Assembly (NCBI GenBank): GCA_025350865.1
Contig: JANXWZ010000029.1
Span: 1-46,815, forward strand
DNA: 46,815 bases
Direction: 5' to 3'
Source of the DNA: Rhodanobacteraceae bacterium
GTDB taxonomy: Bacteria > Acidobacteriota > Terriglobia > Terriglobales > Acidobacteriaceae
The stretch's first letter is position 1; each line of letters starts with the position of its first letter. Below, piece by piece: positions 26,664 through 34,951 of the stretch. The notes beneath the pieces are model-generated. The model had not been told where the DNA came from. It did no database searches and worked only from the letters and a program-made list of their open reading frames with translations. The position numbers and the translations under genes are program-made.

Positions 26664-29429
26664 CTAGAGCTTTTCCAGCTGGGCGAACTTCTCAACCAGC
26701 TTCTTAACGCCGTGCTTTGTAAATTGTACTGTAATCTTGGCGTCTTCCCCGTCGCCTTCCCGTTGAAAGACCATTCCTTCGCCATATTTCGGGTGTCGGA
26801 CCCGCGAACCCTTCTGCAATCCGGTTTTTCCGACAGGCGCGACCACCTCCAGCTTCGGCCGTGCGAATTTTGCAGCCGCCGCACCGCCGCGCGCCGCGAA
26901 GAAGCTCGCAATATTGTCCAGCGAGCCGCCCGGCGTCTGCTGCCGCGGTGGTTGCCGGTCCGGAACGCGAGCGGAGCCGCCGCTCTGGTCCTCATCCTCG
27001 TAGCTGTAATGCCGCTCGCCATCCTCGTCGCCCGGCTTCTTGAATCCGCCACGTTGGGGATATGGCGTCGAATACGCCGACCCAGAGAACCGCGGCTGCT
27101 GCGGCGGACTGCCCAAATCTTCCACCAGCCGCCCTGGCACCTCCTCAAGGAACCGCGAAGCGACCGAAGCCTCCGGCATATCGTTTCCGTACCGACGCCT
27201 GTACCGAGCCCGCGTCATCACCAGCGTATCCATCGCTCGCGTCATCCCGACATAGCAAAGCCGCCGCTCTTCCTCCAAGCCGGTAGGGTCCATCAGCGTG
27301 CGCGAGTGCGGGAACAGACCCTCCTCCATTCCCGCAAGAAAGACCAGCGGGAACTCCAGTCCCTTGGCCGCATGCAGCGTCATCAGCGTCACGCGAGCCT
27401 CGGCGCTGTACTGGTCGGCGTCGGAGACCAGGGCCGCGTGGTCGAGGAACTCATGCAGCGTCTCACCGCGGAGCTGCGCGTCCTGGGCCGCGTTGGCGAG
27501 TTCTTTCAAATTCTCAATCCGCGAGAACGACTCTGGGGTTGCTTCTTCTTCCAACGACTTGATGTACCCCGAACGATCATTCAGGAACTTGATCAGCTCC
27601 GGCAACGTCGCCGCCTCACCCGGCTTGCGGAACGCCGGACGCTCGGCCTCAGCCGCCTTATCCTCAGCGGCCACCGCACGCCTCGCGGCGGCTGAAGCTT
27701 CCGACGCGGAAGACTTGAGCACCACCGGCGCGAAGGGGTTGTACATTGCGGCGTCGATGCCGTGCGCCGCATCGCTGTCCGTCGCGTTCTCCGGCGCGAT
27801 GGTGGAGATCTCTTCGCTCGGCCCGAAGTCGAAGCCGAAGTTGAAGGTGGTATCGAAGGGGGTCTCTTCCACAGCAGCTTCTGTAACCGATGCGGTATCA
27901 AATGCCGCCGGGTCGAACGAGTCGTCAACATCTCCGACCGCTTCGGGTGTCACATCCGCTGTCAGCTTGTCGGCGAACCCAGGTCCCAGCATCGCCCGTG
28001 CATCCTCAATCAGCCGCCGAAATCCGCTCAAAGCCTGCAACGCGCGCCCCGGCAGCAGACGATCTTCAATCGCCTTGCCTATCGCATCCCACGTGCTCAT
28101 GCCGGTGGTCAGGGCCATACGCTCCAGCGTCTCCATCGTCGTCTTCCCGATGCCGCGCGGCGGCGAGTTCACGCTGCGCTGCAAGGCAATCGAGTCATGC
28201 GGATTCGACACGAGCTTCATGTAACTCAAAATGTCTTTAATCTCGGAGCGGTCGTAAAAGCTGAAGCCGCCGACCATGTGGTACTTGATCTGATACCGCC
28301 GCAACGCCTCTTCCACCAGACGCGACTGCGAGTTCGTCCGATACAGCACCGCGCATCTCGGTGCCTCCTCAGACTCGCCGGCAGCTCGCAGATAACGCTG
28401 AATGCGATCCGCAATAAACAGTGCCTCGTTTTCGCCATCCGGAGCCTCGTACAGCCCAATCAGCGACCCGCCTTCGCGCGCGGTCCAGAGATTCTTACCC
28501 TTGCGTTGCGTGTTCTGCGCGACAACCGCACTCGCACCTTCGAGGATCATCTGGGTCGAGCGGTAGTTCTGCTCCAGGCGGATGATCTGCACCTTCGGAA
28601 AGTCCTTCTCGAAGTCGAGAATGTTCTTGATGTCCGCGCCGCGCCAACTATAGATGGACTGGTCTTCATCGCCGACGACACAGACGTTGTGGTGCGAGCC
28701 AGCGAGCAGTTTCATCAGCTCATACTGCGGCTTGTTGGTGTCCTGGTACTCGTCGATCATGACGTAGCGATAGCGGCGGTTATAGCGCTCGCGCACCTCA
28801 GGCACGGTTTTGAGGAGGCGCACACATTCGAGCAGCAGGTCGTCGAAGTCCAGCGCGTTGGCCTTCGCCAGTTCGTCGCGATAGATCTTGAAGATGTGCG
28901 CGATCTTTTCTTCCATTGGGTTGGTGGACGCGAGGAAGTACTCTTGCGGGTCGATCATGTGATTCTTGGCCCAGGAGATTCGACCCAGCGCCACGCGCGG
29001 CTTCAGCGATTTGTCATCGATGCCAAGACGCTTCAGAGCAGTCTTGACCACGGCCTGTTGATCGGTCTCGTCGTAGATCGCGAAGGTGCGGGTCAGGCCT
29101 TTGCCATTCACCTGCAAAGCCTCAATATCGCGCCGCAGCACACGCACGCAGAAGCTGTGGAATGTCGAGAGCGTCGGCTTGGCCAGCGAGCTGTGGCCGA
29201 TGATCCTGTCGACGCGCTCCAGCATCTCCGCAGCGGCCTTGTTGGTAAACGTCACCGCCAGAATCTGATCCGCAGACACGCCGCGCTCTTCAATCAGGTA
29301 CGCGATGCGGTGTGTGATGACGCGGGTCTTGCCGGAGCCAGCGCCGGCGAGCAGCAACACCGGTCCGTCGACGGTCTGGATGCCGTCCTGCTGCTGCTGG
29401 TTCATGTTTTCGAGAAGACGCGACGCCAT
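26664..29429 (-). CDS. UvrD/PcrA-type ATP-dependent DNA helicase with acidic insert
   Basis: 921 residues, against 720-780 for most PcrA/UvrD. Superfamily 1 motifs are in order: LNxxQ-like NMNQQQQDGI, Walker A AGAGSGKT (28-35), TFTNKAAAEM, Walker B MIDEYQDTN (224-232), GDEDQSIYSWRGA, QNYRS, TLHAAKGLEF (about 684) and CYVGMTRA. The C-terminal tudor-like domain with VRHPKYGEG (about 877-885) contacts RNA polymerase in PcrA. A 115-residue acidic, low-complexity stretch (about 490-605) is inserted in domain 2. It acts in nucleotide excision repair and in clearing stalled forks or polymerases. A 6 bp hairpin (GGTTGG/CCAACC) lies directly before the ATG. Confidence 0.93.
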   Translation of the reverse strand: MASRLLENMNQQQQDGIQTVDGPVLLLAGAGSGKTRVITHRIAYLIEERGVSADQILAVTFTNKAAAEMLERVDRIIGHSSLAKPTLSTFHSFCVRVLRRDIEALQVNGKGLTRTFAIYDETDQQAVVKTALKRLGIDDKSLKPRVALGRISWAKNHMIDPQEYFLASTNPMEEKIAHIFKIYRDELAKANALDFDDLLLECVRLLKTVPEVRERYNRRYRYVMIDEYQDTNKPQYELMKLLAGSHHNVCVVGDEDQSIYSWRGADIKNILDFEKDFPKVQIIRLEQNYRSTQMILEGASAVVAQNTQRKGKNLWTAREGGSLIGLYEAPDGENEALFIADRIQRYLRAAGESEEAPRCAVLYRTNSQSRLVEEALRRYQIKYHMVGGFSFYDRSEIKDILSYMKLVSNPHDSIALQRSVNSPPRGIGKTTMETLERMALTTGMSTWDAIGKAIEDRLLPGRALQALSGFRRLIEDARAMLGPGFADKLTADVTPEAVGDVDDSFDPAAFDTASVTEAAVEETPFDTTFNFGFDFGPSEEISTIAPENATDSDAAHGIDAAMYNPFAPVVLKSSASEASAAARRAVAAEDKAAEAERPAFRKPGEAATLPELIKFLNDRSGYIKSLEEEATPESFSRIENLKELANAAQDAQLRGETLHEFLDHAALVSDADQYSAEARVTLMTLHAAKGLEFPLVFLAGMEEGLFPHSRTLMDPTGLEEERRLCYVGMTRAMDTLVMTRARYRRRYGNDMPEASVASRFLEEVPGRLVEDLGSPPQQPRFSGSAYSTPYPQRGGFKKPGDEDGERHYSYEDEDQSGGSARVPDRQPPRQQTPGGSLDNIASFFAARGGAAAAKFARPKLEVVAPVGKTGLQKGSRVRHPKYGEGMVFQREGDGEDAKITVQFTKHGVKKLVEKFAQLEKL

Positions 29430-29459
29430 GCGGTTGGGAACTCCAACCTCTATCTTAAA

Positions 29460-29966
29460 TCAGTGGCGCTGTGATAGAGACCCGCTTCGAGGCCGGTCAA
29501 ATCGAAGTTGAATTGGCCCGGCAGGAAGCAGGCACGGAAACTTTGGGTGCAGATTAGAGTCGGTGGGCAAAAAGATGTACATATCCGGCACCCCCTGTTG
29601 CAAATCTGCTGCAACTTCAGCCAAGCGCTGATAGGAGATATCGCTGTCCCCGGACAGATAGGTGACCTTCTCCCATCGGGTACTCATCTCCTGTTCTATG
29701 GCGGAACGTAGCGTGTTTGAATCTACCTTCCTTTCATTGATCAAGGTTCCGCCATCATTCCTCAAACGAACCCAGACCTCTCGACTGTCGCCCCGGTTAT
29801 CTTCCTCCGTCCGCGTACAACTCCGGAGGAGGACCACTGCAACGCCTCGCGGCTGCTCATATCGGCGACTTTGCTGAACCTGATACAGGAGCGCCCATAG
29901 GCACGCTGTAACGATCAGCCAGCCAGAATAGGTAAAGGCCCGTTGTCCCCACTGCTCCTGCGTCAT
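29460..29966 (-). CDS. ExbD/TolR-like single-pass membrane protein (orphan)
   Basis: 168 residues. One N-terminal transmembrane segment (about 11-30) is followed by a periplasmic domain. Its strand and helix order (REVWVRLRNDGGTLINERKV, a helix, VTYLSGDSDISYQRLAEVAADLQ, then MYIFLPTD) matches the ExbD/TolR periplasmic fold. ExbD proteins couple proton flow to TonB. However, the helix lacks the conserved proton-carrying Asp, and no exbB or tolQ is nearby, so it may not be an energy-coupling subunit. It follows the same direction as uvrD, whose start is 30 nt away. Confidence 0.5.
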   Translation of the reverse strand: MTQEQWGQRAFTYSGWLIVTACLWALLYQVQQSRRYEQPRGVAVVLLRSCTRTEEDNRGDSREVWVRLRNDGGTLINERKVDSNTLRSAIEQEMSTRWEKVTYLSGDSDISYQRLAEVAADLQQGVPDMYIFLPTDSNLHPKFPCLLPAGPIQLRFDRPRSGSLSQRH

Positions 29967-30159
29967 GTGCCTGTAGACACCGCTATGAACCCAAATGTTC
30001 CCAATCCGTTAACACCCAAAATATTTCGCGAAAAACTTGAAGATTTAGGGAACTACTTTGAACCCGTTGGCGTAACTCACATCACGAAGAAACTGACTGA
30101 ACCATGGCGGACAGGCTCTTCAAACCTAGCAACTAAATTCGCACTAAAGGGAAACTCCA

Positions 30160-30480
30160 ATGATCTATTCGTCCCTCGCAGTCCTCGCAATGTCCGCCTC
30201 GGCTCTCGTCAACCCCTTCTCGAATCTCGTGCACATGCACCCCCGCCCCGCACAGGCCGATACCCGCGTCAGCGTCGCTCTGTCGAACCGGAGCAACTAC
30301 TTCCAGGATGTCAAGATTGGCGAGAAGACCTACACGGTGGGCGCTCACCACATGCTCACGGTCAAGGCTCCAGTCGGCACCGTTGTGTACGCCGAAAGCC
30401 GTACTTTGAATCACCGCCGTGGCGACGCCATCCTCGAGATCAAGCCGGACCTGAACGCACAGACCGTCACCCTTAAATAG
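30160..30480 (+). CDS. Small secreted beta-rich protein
   Basis: 106 residues. An N-terminal hydrophobic stretch (IYSSLAVLAMSASALV) acts as signal peptide or anchor, followed by about 75 residues rich in strands (VSVALSNRSNYFQDVKIGEKTYTVGAHHMLTVKAPVGTVVY). AAAGGG about 8 nt before the ATG is a good Shine-Dalgarno. No family recognised. The 193 nt before it are AT-richer than the surroundings and should hold the promoter. Confidence 0.6.
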   Translation: MIYSSLAVLAMSASALVNPFSNLVHMHPRPAQADTRVSVALSNRSNYFQDVKIGEKTYTVGAHHMLTVKAPVGTVVYAESRTLNHRRGDAILEIKPDLNAQTVTLK

Positions 30481-30554
30481 CTTTCCCCTTTAGTGCCAGC
30501 ATCTCCACGAGGCGGCGTTCCCTTCCCTTCAAGACCCTGCAATACGGTCTGAGA

Positions 30555-30560
30555 GATAAT
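30555..30560 (+). promoter_or_regulatory. -10 box of the LOG-family gene
   Basis: GATAAT ends 9 nt before ATG 30570. No Shine-Dalgarno lies between, so the transcript should be leaderless or nearly so. Confidence 0.5.
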
Positions 30561-30569
30561 CGAACGCAC

Positions 30570-31127
30570 ATGCCCGCACTGAACGCAATCCAGAACGTAG
30601 CCGTCTTCTGCGCCTCCGCCGACGGCATCAACCCCATCTACCGCGCCGCCGCAACCCAGTTAGGCAAGGCCCTCGCCCAGCGCAATATCGGCTTGGTCTA
30701 CGGCGGCGCAAGAGTAGGGCTCATGCAGGCCGTCGCCGACGGAACTCTCTCGCACGGTGGCCGCGTCGTAGGCGTCATCCCGGAGGTCCTCGTTAACCAC
30801 GAGGTAGCCCACCAGGGTCTCACCGAGCTCCACATCACCACCACCATGCACACCCGCAAGGCCATGATGGGCGATCGATCCGACGCCTTCATCATCCTTC
30901 CCGGCGGCTTCGGAACCCTCGAGGAACTCTACGAAGTCCTCGCCTGGCAAACCATTGGCATCCATACCAAGCCGATCGTGCTGCTGAATACCAACGGCTT
31001 CTACGACACCATGCTCACGTTCCTCGACCACTGCCTCGCCGAAGGAATGACCAGCCGGCGAAAACGTGAAATCCTTCTCGTCGCCAACACCGTCGAAGAA
31101 GTGTTCGAGCGTCTCAGGATGGCGTAA
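30570..31127 (+). CDS. LOG family (TIGR00730) Rossmann-fold nucleotide hydrolase
   Basis: 185 residues. The N-terminus reads NVAVFCASADGI, a Rossmann strand-loop. The family motifs LVYGGARVGLM, MHTRKAMM and PGGFGTLEE are all present. LOG proteins are phosphoribohydrolases that release bases from nucleoside 5'-monophosphates, including cytokinin nucleotides. The physiological bacterial substrate is often unknown. It starts close behind GATAAT (30555-30560). Confidence 0.9.
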   Translation: MPALNAIQNVAVFCASADGINPIYRAAATQLGKALAQRNIGLVYGGARVGLMQAVADGTLSHGGRVVGVIPEVLVNHEVAHQGLTELHITTTMHTRKAMMGDRSDAFIILPGGFGTLEELYEVLAWQTIGIHTKPIVLLNTNGFYDTMLTFLDHCLAEGMTSRRKREILLVANTVEEVFERLRMA

Positions 31128-31156
31128 CCAATTCCTGCGACAGCAATGCAACTACA

Positions 31157-31182
31157 GAGATTCTGGCTTCGCCAGAATGACG
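31157..31182 (+). repeat. Copy 2 of the GATTCTxxC...AGAATGACG interspersed repeat
   Basis: ATTCTGGC (31160-31167) and GCCAGAAT (31171-31178) form a perfect 8 bp stem with loop TTC, flanked by GAG and GACG as in the other copies. It sits between the convergent LOG and DUF971 genes. Confidence 0.65.
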
Positions 31183-31239
31183 TCCGTGGCGCACCGACTA
31201 TGTGCGCCCCTCATTACGGCATCACAGAGTTGAGTGGGC

Positions 31240-31671
31240 TTACACCCGCTTCGTACACTCCCCACACTGGCAGACCCGCCGCAAATACTCCCAGGAATAA
31301 ATCCCACTCTCGTGCCCGTCGTTCCACTTGAACTTGATGGCGTATTTGCCCACCGGAGTCACCTCCACCGGCCTCGGCGGAGCCTCATACATCACCAGCG
31401 GCCCACCCGGCTTCGGCTTGGGCACGCCGATTGCCCGCCCCGTCTGCTGGCGCTCCTCATTGCACGTCGCGCACGGACATCCCCACCGCAGCCACGCGAA
31501 AGTCCACGCGCTTTTGTGCCCATCCTTCCAGTCAATCTCCACGCCGGTTCCTTCGCTCTTCTTCACCCGAACCTTGGCTGGCGTTACGGCGTCCGTCGCT
31601 AGCTTCGTCTCTCCTGCCATCTCTCGACGCGCCTGCTCCTCGCTGACGATCCTGATTCCCTCGTGACTCAT
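31240..31671 (-). CDS. DUF971 protein with two Cys clusters
   Basis: 143 residues. DUF971 is the fold of the N-terminal domain of gamma-butyrobetaine hydroxylase, and stand-alone bacterial members have been linked to iron-sulfur cluster work. The repeated pattern is seen twice: DGHKSAWTFAWLRWGCPCATC (about 50-70) and DGHESGIYSWEYLRRVCQCGEC near the C-terminus. The two CxCxxC groups could bind Zn or an Fe-S cluster. The ATG overlaps the stop of the SemiSWEET gene by 4 nt, so it is translated together with two membrane transporters. Confidence 0.8.
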   Translation of the reverse strand: MSHEGIRIVSEEQARREMAGETKLATDAVTPAKVRVKKSEGTGVEIDWKDGHKSAWTFAWLRWGCPCATCNEERQQTGRAIGVPKPKPGGPLVMYEAPPRPVEVTPVGKYAIKFKWNDGHESGIYSWEYLRRVCQCGECTKRV

Positions 31672-31997
31672 CCCTGTGATCCCTTCTTCGCGTCCCGGTC
31701 GTACTTCAGCTTCAAATACAGGATGCTCAGCGACAGCACCAGCGTCACGCTATTGGATGCAATCATCGGCCACGACTGGACTCGGATTCCGTAGACCAGC
31801 CAAAGCAAAACGCCGAACGAAAACATAGAAAACAACGCCAGCGAGATATCCCGCGCCGACTTCAGCTTCAGAACGCGAACCAGCTGCGGCACAAACGCAG
31901 CGGTCGTGCAGAAAGCCGCCGTAAACCCGGTCCATTCCACCCAGGCCGGTTGTTGCACCAGTGTGGTCGCCAGCTCCAGGCTCACCCGTTCCTCCAA
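31668..31997 (-). CDS. SemiSWEET-type PQ-loop transporter
   Basis: 109 residues with three transmembrane helices. The pattern AAFCTTAAFVPQLVRVLKLKSARDIS is the PQ-loop of SemiSWEET, followed by FGVLLWLVYGI and ASNSVTLVLSLSILYLK. SemiSWEETs work as dimers and carry sugars across the inner membrane down their gradient. The substrate is not shown by the sequence. It overlaps the upstream TSUP gene by 16 nt and the downstream DUF971 gene by 4 nt. Confidence 0.85.
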   Translation of the reverse strand: MEERVSLELATTLVQQPAWVEWTGFTAAFCTTAAFVPQLVRVLKLKSARDISLALFSMFSFGVLLWLVYGIRVQSWPMIASNSVTLVLSLSILYLKLKYDRDAKKGSQG

Positions 31998-32773
31998 AAG
32001 AAATAACCTGCGATCGCTACGCCGATAATCACGACCATCGCCCGCAACACCTCAGGGTTCATCCGCTTGGTATAGCGCGCGCCGATGTACCCGCCGATCC
32101 CCGCAAATACCATTGAAATCAGGCAATATTGCCACATGATCCGGCCGCTGATCACGAACGTAACAATCGCCGCCAGGTTCGATGCCGCAGCCGCAACCAC
32201 CTTCAGCGCGTTCAGTTGGAACATGTTTTCCATCCCGAACAGCGCGAGGATTGTCATCACCAAAAACCCGCCGCCCGCGCCGAAGTATCCGATGTAAAAG
32301 CACACCGGCAGCAGCGCAAGAACCAACGGGATCTGCGGGATAGGAGGGTCTGTATGGTGTTCTGTGGCAGCATTCATGGCGCGACCCCGAATCCACTTGG
32401 AAACCGGTCCGCTCACTCCAAAGATCAACGCGCCAATCAGCAGCAGCCAAGGGATCAGGTGCATGAAAGTCAGTTGTCGCGTATGCAGCAAGACCTCCGC
32501 ACCGCCAATGCCGCCAACCACGGCGGTAAACAGCACTGCCGGCACCAACTCACGTCGCACATCGCCATGCAGGGCTGCCAGCGAGGTCAACTGGCCCGGC
32601 CAGAGCGCCACGGTATTGGTGGCGTTGGCTTCAATTGGCGGAACGCCAACCCCCAGCATCGCCGGGAACGAAATAAACGACCCGCCGCCAGCCATCGCGT
32701 TGATGGTGCCCGCAATCAGGGAAGCAGCGATAAGCCAGAGAAAACGCCAATGCAACGTAAGTATGGAGATCAT
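31982..32773 (-). CDS. TSUP (TauE/SafE) family membrane transporter
   Basis: 263 residues with about eight helices in two similar halves. GTINAMAGGGSFISFPAMLGVGVPPIEANATNTVALWP near the start, and FGAGGGFLVMTILALFGM...NALKVVAAAASN in the second half, are the TauE/SafE signature. The family exports or imports sulfur compounds such as sulfite, sulfoacetate and thiosulfate. It is the first gene of a coupled operon with SemiSWEET and DUF971 genes. TACAAT ends 8 nt before the ATG, so the message should be leaderless or almost so. An AGAGG touches the ATG and is too close to work as a normal Shine-Dalgarno. Confidence 0.85.
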   Translation of the reverse strand: MISILTLHWRFLWLIAASLIAGTINAMAGGGSFISFPAMLGVGVPPIEANATNTVALWPGQLTSLAALHGDVRRELVPAVLFTAVVGGIGGAEVLLHTRQLTFMHLIPWLLLIGALIFGVSGPVSKWIRGRAMNAATEHHTDPPIPQIPLVLALLPVCFYIGYFGAGGGFLVMTILALFGMENMFQLNALKVVAAAASNLAAIVTFVISGRIMWQYCLISMVFAGIGGYIGARYTKRMNPEVLRAMVVIIGVAIAGYFFWRNG

Positions 32774-32781
32774 CCTCTTTC

Positions 32782-32787
32782 ATTGTA
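32782..32787 (-). promoter_or_regulatory. -10 box of the TSUP-SemiSWEET-DUF971 operon
   Basis: TACAAT on the minus strand, ending 8 nt before ATG 32773. The position suggests a leaderless transcript. Confidence 0.5.
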
Positions 32788-32811
32788 TCGGTGACGCAAT
32801 TCGGTGGGAGG

Positions 32812-32866
32812 GAGGGGTTTCAACCCTTCCAATATCAACATCAACTTCAAATGGGCTTTAGCCCCG
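32812..32866 (-). repeat. Pair of mini-palindromes (GGGTTGAAACCC / GGGGCTAAAGCCC)
   Basis: On the minus strand GGGGCTAAAGCCC is followed some 28 nt later by GGGTTGAAACCCC. Both are short palindromes with a purine-rich centre, of the same build as the cluster at 6855-6945. It lies between the TSUP operon promoter and the end of the M20 peptidase gene. Confidence 0.5.
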
Positions 32867-32876
32867 GATTCGCAAC

Positions 32877-34133
32877 CTATTGCAACAAAATCAACGTCGT
32901 CAGCAGCAGGTTCTGCACACCCTTATACGAGTCCGTCGAGTCAAAGCTCTCATCCAGCGCATGCGCGCCCTTGCCGCTTCCCCCGCCGCCCATCGTCATC
33001 GACGGAATGCCAAGGTGCATCGGCACATTCGAATCCGTCGAACTCGCCGACGTCTCGAACTTGCCAAGCTGCAGCGCCTCCACCGAAGCCTTCGCCGCCT
33101 GAATGATCGGCGCATCCACTGGCGTCTGCCCCGCCGGCCGTATGCCCAGCGAAACGATCTTCACCGTAATCTTGCCCTTATCCTTCCGAAACGCATTCTC
33201 TTCCTCGACCCCGGCCTTCACCGCCGCCTTGAACTTCGCGTCGACAGCATCCAGCGAGGCCACATCCGCAGACCGTTCATCGAACTCAAACCACGATTCA
33301 AACGGCACCGAGTTGACCGACGTTCCGCCTCCAACCACACCAACGTTATACGTGGTCTTGGGCTTCTCCGGCACTTCCATCTGGCTGATGTGGTCGATCG
33401 CCCGCCCCATCGCGTGGATCGGATTTCCAATCCCAAACGCCCCATAGCTGTGGCCACCCGGGCCCGTAAACGTAACCCGATACCGATAGCTCCCGACGCC
33501 CGTACTCACCACACTGCTGGACCGCGTCCCATCGATCGATATGAACTCATCAATCTGCCCCTTCAGCGTCTTTTCAAACAGCGCCTTCGCGCCACGCGAA
33601 TCCCCCAGACCCTCTTCGCCAACATTGGCTACAAACGTCAGCGACCCGGTCGTCACAATCTTTGCCTGCTGCACCGCGGCGATCAGCGCAAGCATGGACG
33701 CCAGCCCGCGCCCATCATCGCCAATCCCCGGCGCCGTCATTACAGTGCCATTGCGCTTCACATGCACATCCGTGCCTTCCGGAAACACGGTATCCAGGTG
33801 TGCCGCGATCACTAGATGCGGGTGCGGCGCGGTACCCGGACGATCGCCCAGCACGTTGCCGGTCTCGTCGATGCGCACATTCTTGAGCCCCGCCGCCGTG
33901 AACAGCCGCCTCAACTCCAGGCCGCGCACCGTCTCGTGAAACGGCGGTGCCGGAATCTCCGTCAGCCTTGCCTCCTCGTCGAGAAAGTGCGGCTCGTTCG
34001 CCACAATCGCAGCCATCGCCGCCTGCACTGTCGGCTCTGCGAGAAACTGCTGCGCGGTCTTCGGGGCCTGGGCCACGGCGAAACCAGCGAACGATGCAGA
34101 TGCGACAAGATACACGAGGTTACGAAACGTCAT
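32877..34133 (-). CDS. Secreted M20/M25/M40-family metallopeptidase
   Basis: 418 residues with a signal peptide (about 1-21, ending GFAVAQA). The di-zinc catalytic domain shows AAHLDTVF, GIGDDGRGLA, ANVGEEGLGDS and DGTRSS. A dimerisation insert begins FTGPGGHSYGAFG, and the last ligand region is SSTDSNVPMHLGIPSMTMGGGG. The closest well-known type is the peptidase T / carboxypeptidase group, so it probably cleaves short peptides in the periplasm. AGGAG about 7 nt before the ATG supports the start. It is divergent from the LamG-like gene. Confidence 0.87.
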   Translation of the reverse strand: MTFRNLVYLVASASFAGFAVAQAPKTAQQFLAEPTVQAAMAAIVANEPHFLDEEARLTEIPAPPFHETVRGLELRRLFTAAGLKNVRIDETGNVLGDRPGTAPHPHLVIAAHLDTVFPEGTDVHVKRNGTVMTAPGIGDDGRGLASMLALIAAVQQAKIVTTGSLTFVANVGEEGLGDSRGAKALFEKTLKGQIDEFISIDGTRSSSVVSTGVGSYRYRVTFTGPGGHSYGAFGIGNPIHAMGRAIDHISQMEVPEKPKTTYNVGVVGGGTSVNSVPFESWFEFDERSADVASLDAVDAKFKAAVKAGVEEENAFRKDKGKITVKIVSLGIRPAGQTPVDAPIIQAAKASVEALQLGKFETSASSTDSNVPMHLGIPSMTMGGGGSGKGAHALDESFDSTDSYKGVQNLLLTTLILLQ

Positions 34134-34255
34134 GGTGGATCTCCTGGACTGAAGGCTATGACATGAGTCTAGCCGACGTCGGAGCTACGGTCACTACACA
34201 CCGTCGCAACGGCGTGATTCGACCGCCTTCGTTCGCTCCCTGTAAGCTATGCCGC

Positions 34256-34951
34256 ATGAAGAAACTGTTCCTTGCGCTCGCTCTCCTGTCCCCTGTTGTC
34301 ACGGTTTCGCAGCAACCCACAACATGGCGATTCGACAGTATCGACAAGATCGGCGGCATAACCCCAACCGTCGTCGGTTCGCCCAAGGTGGTTGCGACGG
34401 ACATTGGCAACGCGATTCATTTCGAAGGTATGAAAAACGCCGGAGACGCTCTGTTTCTGGACCTCCTGCCCCTGACTGGAGCACTCGACTATACGTTCGA
34501 GGTTATCTTCCGGCCCTCCTCCAAAGGCCAGCCCGAGCAGAGATTCTTCCATCTGCAGGAGGCTGGAACCCAGTCGCGGCGCATGTTTGAGATTCGGATC
34601 CATGGCGACAAATGGTGCATCGACACGGTCGCGGTCAACGAAGTCAAAGGCGAAGCCGCGCGGTCCGGAATCATGCTCAACTGCGATGCCGAACACCTGT
34701 TCCCGCTGGATCGCTGGTACGCGGTGACAACCACGTACGACGGCAAAATGCTGCGGACGTATGTCGACGGCACACTGCAAGGCGAGATGGCCGTAGCGTT
34801 GCTGCCGCTTGGCAAAGGTGGCACATCGGTGGGCACACGATATACAAAGGTGGACTACTTTACAGGCGATATCTTCGAGGCGCGCTTCAGTTCGAAATCC
34901 CTCAGCACGAGCGAGTTCCTCAAAGCCCCTGTAAAACACACAATGCCCTAG
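34256..34951 (+). CDS. Secreted LamG/concanavalin-like domain protein
   Basis: 231 residues. A signal peptide (MKKLFLALALLSPVVTVSQQ) is followed by a jelly-roll domain. FTYxFEV-like YTFEVIFRPSS, RMFEIRIHGDKW, DRWYAVTTTYDGKMLRTYVDGTLQGE and GDIFEARFS are the strands of a LamG / concanavalin A-like fold, which usually binds glycans. No catalytic residues recognised. TAAGCT ends 7 nt before the ATG, and no Shine-Dalgarno is visible. The stop shares bases CTAG with the stop of the convergent TIGR03435 gene. Confidence 0.78.
   Translation: MKKLFLALALLSPVVTVSQQPTTWRFDSIDKIGGITPTVVGSPKVVATDIGNAIHFEGMKNAGDALFLDLLPLTGALDYTFEVIFRPSSKGQPEQRFFHLQEAGTQSRRMFEIRIHGDKWCIDTVAVNEVKGEAARSGIMLNCDAEHLFPLDRWYAVTTTYDGKMLRTYVDGTLQGEMAVALLPLGKGGTSVGTRYTKVDYFTGDIFEARFSSKSLSTSEFLKAPVKHTMP

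Noticed and set aside
29985-30160. Open stretch before the small secreted protein that could encode about 60 residues
   Set aside because: It overlaps the expected promoter region, is AT-richer than the genes around it, and has no recognisable motif or Shine-Dalgarno. The frame then runs on out of frame with the real gene.
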